Notes under the pieces: generated by a model
Seen by the model: only the letters and a program-made list of their open reading frames with translations
Databases searched by the model: none
Told to the model about the DNA's origin: nothing
Source of the DNA: Tubiluchus corallicola
Lineage: Eukaryota > Priapulida > Priapulimorpha > Priapulimorphida > Tubiluchidae
DNA: 64,000 bases
Direction of reading: 5' to 3'
NCBI GenBank assembly: GCA_030141605.1
Contig: JAQGDQ010000007.1
Span: forward strand, 607,173 to 671,172
Position numbers and translations under genes: made by a program
In this document: positions 60,601-64,000 of the stretch, piece by piece
Layout: each line of letters starts with the position of its first letter
How positions within the stretch are numbered: the first letter of the stretch is position 1

Positions 60601-62149
60601 TATCCCTGAACTGTGTGTAAAAACTTGGTTGACGAAAATAATAGAGTCAGTTAAATGGGCAGCAACGACTACGTTAATTACTTGCTTGCTAGGTAGTGAT
60701 GGTATGTATAAATATTTACTTCTTTGGGAGATGCACCACATAAGTAATTGCCAAGAAGACCTTCTCGTCTGAAATATGTGAAAGATTTTCCTGGATCAAC
60801 AACGAATGGACACTCAAGTCCTGGACCATTGGGCGAATGAACCATATATACGTATCTCTTCCTAAAATGTAAATTTAAAAAAGAATTACGTATTGGATTT
60901 TACATTGTTATTTATCCCACTTGAAGTCATAATACTGAAACATTTAAAGTAAACTTAGTAGTAAGATATTACAAAATTTCCAACAGGTTTTTTGTACGAC
61001 TGCAAGATTAAATGCCACAAGAACAACACATCTAAGACTCGGCAAGTAAGAACAAACAAGTACAAACACCTCATTAACATTTAATGATAATGTCAAAGAC
61101 TTTAGTCTAAGGCATAAATTTTGATAATTTCTTTATATTTTTAACAAATTAATACATGAAACAGATCATTATTAAAGTAAAAATACAGCCAGCTTGTTTT
61201 CTTTAGCAAAAAGAGACTACAATCGAGTTTCTTTTCATTTAAGTTTCCCTTTCACTAACTTTTATTTGCAATGCTGCTGTCATAGATATCAGCCTTGAGT
61301 AAAACATCATTTCCAGACAAGGTTATATGTGCTTTGGAATTTGTGGTTTATGATGCTGACACATTACACCTAAAAAATCCAACCGCCAACAAAAAATTGA
61401 ACAAAATTCCCGATTTTTATTAAACAGTAATTTTTGCTTGACAAGTCACGACATAATATCAATAAAATATCTGTGTGGTTACTCATCTTTTATCAAAAAC
61501 AGGCTCGATTTTTTCAGGAAATCATTACAATTTAAAACAATTGTCGTTTGATTATTGAAAGAGTGACAACTGTTTAAAATTGTAATGATTTCTCTTAAAA
61601 ATCGAGGCTGTTGTTTGATAAAAGTTGAGTAACCACACAGATATTTTATTAATATTATGTCAGGTGACTTTTCACTTTGCACAAACATAAACATGTTTAT
61701 GTGACTGTACTTCTTTCAATTTTACTGTCTCAGCAATGGAAGTCTTCTAAATGCAAGTTTAACACCCTCGGAAGTAATACAAGACTGTTAAACACAGTTA
61801 ATACACACAAGAGCACTTGTACCCTAACAGATACCCTTCTACTCAAAAAGTTACTGGAAAATTGTGGAAGGGGTTAAGGAGTAAGTCGGACTTTGAAATT
61901 TGGACCAGCAAATCTTGAAAAATGAGGTTGCACTCAAACTAACTGAGTTGACAAAACTTAAGCAAAAACCCATACAGACTTATGTGTTTTCATTTACCTT
62001 GGTTCCACAGGTATACCGACGCTAAGAATAGGGTTGGGTTGTGGTTTTCCTATTCCTGCCATATGCGCAATTTCTGCAGCCCACGGTCCAGCTGCATTAA
62101 AACAAAAGGCAAAATGTAGCGGGTACACCTTACCATCATCCATCTTTAT
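43317..62149 (-). CDS. FOXRED1: FOXRED1, C-terminal four coding exons (5' exons outside window)
   Basis: Exons in transcription order: 62149-61998, 60861-60720, 59871-59767, 43571-43317 (stop), phases 2, 0 and 0, together 217 residues of a protein that is 486 aa in human. Recognisable blocks: [16 protein letters not shown] (FAD-domain Gly-rich segment), [74 protein letters not shown] and [16 protein letters not shown]. These match FOXRED1, the FAD-dependent DAO-family oxidoreductase-like factor needed for mitochondrial complex I assembly. The join [14 protein letters not shown] is in phase and continues the family sequence, so the last intron (43572-59766, 16,195 bp) is real even though a whole other gene lies inside it. 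The N-terminal FAD-binding half and targeting sequence are not in the window. Confidence 0.94.
45300..45549 (+). promoter_or_regulatory. Candidate promoter / 5' UTR of the nested 5'-nucleotidase-like gene
   Basis: Immediately upstream of the start codon lie a CCAAT box (GACCAATAGAG, about 45340), a GC-box-like CCCGCCCCT (about 45413-45421) and no splice acceptor adjoining the ATG, so transcription may start here within the FOXRED1 intron. An in-frame TGA at 45505-45507 with no ATG between fixes 45550 as the first start. Start site not determined. Confidence 0.35.
45550..57194 (+). CDS. NT5E-like: Secreted 5'-nucleotidase (CD73) family protein with altered metal ligands and Pro-rich repeat tail; 11 exons, 851 aa
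   Basis: Exons: 45550-45762, 47989-48126, 49533-49654, 49843-49928, 50735-50926, 51270-51473, 52447-52559, 53571-53715, 54457-54612, 55758-55961, 56212-57194; phases agree. A signal peptide (1-17, ...[12 protein letters not shown]) precedes a metallophosphatase domain (about 31-315) and a 5'-nucleotidase C-terminal domain (about 330-550). Compared with human CD73, D36 and N117 are kept (D40, N121), as is the catalytic pair H118/D121 (H122, D125). Metal ligands H38, D85, H220 and H243 are replaced by D42, E89, D218 and E241. Nucleoside-pocket residues are kept or conservative: R354, N390, R395, Y418 (F417), Y503 (F500), D509 (D506). The family hydrolyses extracellular AMP; here activity is uncertain. 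No hydrophobic GPI-type C terminus follows; instead comes a roughly 300-residue tail of 33-residue PDPFPQKV repeats ending in a strongly basic segment. Whole gene nested antisense in the FOXRED1 last intron. Confidence 0.93.
46081..46715. repeat. Facing degenerate tetranucleotide tracts (CCTA/CCTG then TAGG/CAGG) in intron 1
   Basis: At 46081-46205 the plus strand is a degenerate CTAC/CTGC repeat; at about 46545-46710 it is a degenerate GTAG/GCAG repeat, i.e. its complement. About 340 bp of unrelated AT-rich sequence lies between. A transcript could fold into an imperfect long stem. It lies in intron 1 (45763-47988) of the nested nucleotidase-like gene. Confidence 0.6.
51583..51700. repeat. 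(CTG)n/(CTA)n trinucleotide microsatellite in intron 6 of the nucleotidase-like gene
   Basis: Mixed CTG/CTA steps with one uninterrupted CTG run of about 53 bp (51614-51666, near 17 units), then CTA and TAA repeats. Intronic. Confidence 0.95.
56491..57099 (+). repeat. Coding 99-bp (33-residue) repeats in the last exon of the nucleotidase-like gene
   Basis: The peptide [19 protein letters not shown] followed by (K/E)[12 protein letters not shown] recurs. PQPDPF appears six times, at about 56494, 56604, 56703, 56802, 56901 and 57000; the last four spacings are exactly 99 bp and the copies are almost identical at the DNA level. The first copies are diverged and shorter. The matching antisense open frame (194 codons) is a shadow. 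Confidence 0.93.
57195..59029. other. 3' UTR of the nucleotidase-like gene and FOXRED1 intron sequence
   Basis: Starts after the TAG at 57192-57194. I did not find a convincing AATAAA close to the stop, so the 3' end is open. No further exon or mobile element recognised before the SINE at 59030. Confidence 0.4.
59030..59306 (+). mobile_element. tRNA-derived SINE with (ATT)n tail, in the FOXRED1 last intron
   Basis: A pol III A-box-like TGGTTTAGTCTAGTGG at about 59038 and a B box GAGTTCGAACC at about 59086-59096 are spaced as in a tRNA head. They are followed by about 180 bp of non-tRNA body including GTCGGCGATAATAGCTCTTT and GCCGACTTTAAATAAAG, and a tail of TTATTATTATT. This head-body-tail layout is typical of a SINE. 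The body recalls the conserved central domains of the widely distributed MetaSINEs, from memory only. Antisense to FOXRED1. Target duplication not resolved. Confidence 0.8.
61444..61672. repeat. Long near-perfect inverted repeat (arms about 95-100 bp) in a FOXRED1 intron
   Basis: The left arm (AAGTCAC...GACATAATAT, AATAAAATATCTGTGTGGTT, ... AAATCATTACAATTT) is repeated in reverse complement to about 61672, with a few mismatches and one to two-base indels and a loop of about 25 bases around 61548-61570. No transposase. A fold-back/MITE-like structure or a hairpin-forming segment in the intron 60862-61997. Confidence 0.85.
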
Positions 62150-62517
62150 CTGTAATAAACGTTAATAAGTTTAACAGGTTAAATCCATAAATACGAAGAG
62201 ATTACAGTAAGTTCTTACTTAGCGATACTGATGCGTTCCAGCAAAATGCGATGTTAAGCGAAACTAAGGCTTCCATAGAAAGCAGTGTAAGAGTATTGAG
62301 ATACACTCCAGAGGCAGAAGTCAATGTTACTTAATTCATATAGTTTTTACATTTTAGGAATTTTATTTATATTTCAATTGATTTCTTTCTTTCTAATTGC
62401 TTGAAACTACCTATCTTTTTTACCAATACCTAGCCAGCATCAATGTTGAAGTGCTAGCTATGCAATTAGCAATTTGCATAGTAAAAGCCAAGCCCCGGGG
62501 AAGCCTTTTGAGACATA
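62150..62517. other. FOXRED1 intron, no exon recognised
   Basis: Upstream of the FOXRED1 acceptor (TTTATTACAG ending at 62150). Around 62205-62290 is ACAGTAAGTTCTTACTTAG followed by GCGTTCCAGCAAAATGCG, which looks like the end of a DNA transposon, but no partner end was found. No coding exon seen. Confidence 0.4.
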
Positions 62518-63980
62518 CAGTCTAGCCTCGTTATTTCACCCCTCGTTATGCCGCCAAACTCGTCTCTCGCCATAGAAAGTACCAGGACAGATTTCCTGCT
62601 TTGATGTTTACCTCTTTAAGTCGCCACCCTCGCTTCTCGCCCTCGCCACGTCATGCTAGGATGAGTGCTTATGTAAACTATATTCGTTATGCCGCCAAAC
62701 AGACAAACTCAGAGGTGAATCGATCAATACATATACCGCGTGTCGATCAATATAACCGCGGTATGTAGACAATGCTGCTGTACTCGATAGACAGACATAA
62801 TTAATCTAGTGTGTGTCTCACCAGGATTAGATTAGGAGTGCTGTGGTCGGTTAATGCGCAGAGAAACTAAAGTGCCAAAGCTGCGTTTTGGATGAATTTT
62901 TGAAGTCCCTCAACCGCAGAATGGCGAGTGAAAACCACCATATTTTGATGCTAATGGACAATGCACCCAGTCACATCATCCCTGAGAACTTAACTCATAT
63001 CCGCAGTGAGTTCTTGCCGCCTACCACTGCCAGCCACCTGCAGCCGATGGCCGCCGGTATCATCAGTGCATTTAAGTCCCACTACCGTCGCTATCTGGTT
63101 CGCATCTATGTGGATGCAATCGACGCAGAATGTACACCAAAGGTTGAGATCGGTGACACAATCCGCTGGACAAAGCTGAGCTGGGACGAAGTGACGGAGA
63201 GCTGTATCAAGAACTGCTGGTGCCAAACAGGTATACTACCAATAGAAGCAGCAGCCGCGGACGCTGACACTCAGTCGACAGCTGAAGCCCACCGTGAATT
63301 TCGCAACCTATTTGAGTCGCTGGGTATGCCGGCTATGCTGCTGATGACACCGGCCGAGTACTTAATCACCTGTCCACCTCCGAGATGATGACTGACACAG
63401 AGATAGTTCAGCTTGTGAGTGAAGGGCAGGCCGCGCGCAGCAGCGATGAAGATGACACGGGCAGTTGCCATGAAGATGATGGCGCATCTCATGTATCGAA
63501 TGACCAGGCAGCAGCAGCTGTCGACACACTGATGCGATACTTTGAACAGTCTGACAGAGTCACAAGCGAACGATATTCAAGGATTGTGTTTGATTAGACG
63601 TCGTGTTGACTGCTTCCGTGTATCATCAATGAAACAGTCGTCTCTTCTGAATTATTTCAGTCATCAGTAACTCACTTGTGAACATTTCTAAATCTTTTGC
63701 TAAGTTTATTGCATTTAAGTGTATACTCGAAAAAGGTTTTTTAAATAAAAAAGTAACATTCTAAGATTATTTTTATGACATTTTTTCATTTCTGATTTAA
63801 TGTTGATTGGTATCATAATGCGAAATATATTTTATATGTACATACAGGAACACTATGTTAATCAACTATTATGTATATACATATAGACTAACTTCGTTAT
63901 ATTCCCGTTATCTCGCCATACTCGCCTCTCGCCAAAAATTTGCCCTAGACGGACAGTGGCGAGATAACGAGGCTAGACTG
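62518..63980 (+). mobile_element. Internally deleted pogo/Tigger-like element, 1463 bp, TA target duplication
   Basis: Inverted ends CAGTCTAGCCTCGTTAT (62518-) and ATAACGAGGCTAGACTG (-63980) match over about 24 bp with two mismatches and are flanked by TA on both sides. The ends resemble Tigger termini, and CGTTATGCCGCCAAAC-type subterminal repeats lie inside. It carries only the C-terminal part of a DDE transposase; the N-terminal DNA-binding half and the first catalytic Asp are missing. It sits at the window edge in a FOXRED1 5' intron or flank. Confidence 0.9.
62888..63597 (+). pseudogene. Truncated, frameshifted Tigger/pogo transposase remnant
   Basis: Frame 62888-63388 reads ILMLMDNAPSH (second catalytic Asp, residue 24 of this frame), FLPPTTASHLQPM, GIISAFKSHYRRYLVR and WTKLSWDEVTESCIKNCW, the standard pogo/Tigger DDE order. 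The third catalytic residue, expected 31 positions after the second (30 between), is Ala in QPMAAG where active relatives have QPMDQG. After a single-base frame shift near 63365 the C-terminal part continues in 63385-63597 (TDTEIVQLV, then an acidic tail). The helix-turn-helix domain is absent. Not functional. Confidence 0.88.
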
Positions 63981-63984
63981 TATT

Positions 63985-64000
63985 TCGTCTAGATAGTGGT
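63985..64000. other. Window edge after the Tigger-like element
   Basis: A few bases of flank; nothing to annotate. FOXRED1 upstream exons are expected beyond this edge. Confidence 0.3.

Overview
This window is metazoan nuclear DNA. It is AT-rich, and its genes have many GT-AG introns, tens to thousands of bases long. The intergenic and intronic DNA is full of decayed LINE pieces, hAT-type and pogo/Tigger-type DNA elements, a tRNA-derived SINE and micro/minisatellites. The proteins are clearly animal ones: TRAF7, FOXRED1, an ecto-5'-nucleotidase (NT5E/CD73) family member and a TCF20/RAI1-type ePHD protein. Nothing fixes the phylum. An invertebrate is likely, because the introns are modest in size and the repeats are not those of a vertebrate.

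Layout. 1-9043: no gene recognised; a degenerate tandem repeat at 7081-7735 and the probable 3' UTR of the next gene. 9044-17630 (minus): TCF20/RAI1-like chromatin protein, 7 coding exons rebuilt here with matching splice phases (1417 aa), including one GC-AG intron. 17639-28250: transposon-rich gap between two divergent genes, holding LINE fragments on both strands, hAT elements with intact 8-bp target duplications, and a palindrome-rich element with 38-bp inverted repeats. 28283-41208 (plus): TRAF7, 14 coding exons (559 aa): RING, TRAF zinc fingers, coiled coil, WD40 propeller. 41209-43316: convergent 3' ends. 43317-62149 (minus): the C-terminal four coding exons of FOXRED1 (217 aa); the upstream exons lie beyond the window. 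45550-57194 (plus): a complete 11-exon 5'-nucleotidase-family gene (851 aa) nested antisense inside the 16.2-kb last intron of FOXRED1. 59030-59306: SINE. 62518-63980: internally deleted Tigger-like element with TA target duplication.

The most interesting object is the nested 5'-nucleotidase-like gene. Its nucleoside-binding residues and the catalytic His/Asp pair are kept. Four of the six residues that hold the two metals in CD73 are changed: three His become Asp or Glu, and one Asp becomes Glu. In place of a visible GPI signal it has a roughly 300-residue proline-rich, basic C-terminal extension made largely of 33-residue repeats. It is either a secreted pseudoenzyme or an enzyme with an altered metal site.

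The genes do not form a pathway: a chromatin regulator, a ubiquitin ligase/scaffold, a mitochondrial complex I assembly factor and an extracellular nucleotidase relative. The only structural link is the nesting of the nucleotidase-like gene within FOXRED1. All exon structures were read by eye from splice signals, reading-frame phase and remembered family sequence; no alignment or transcript data were used.
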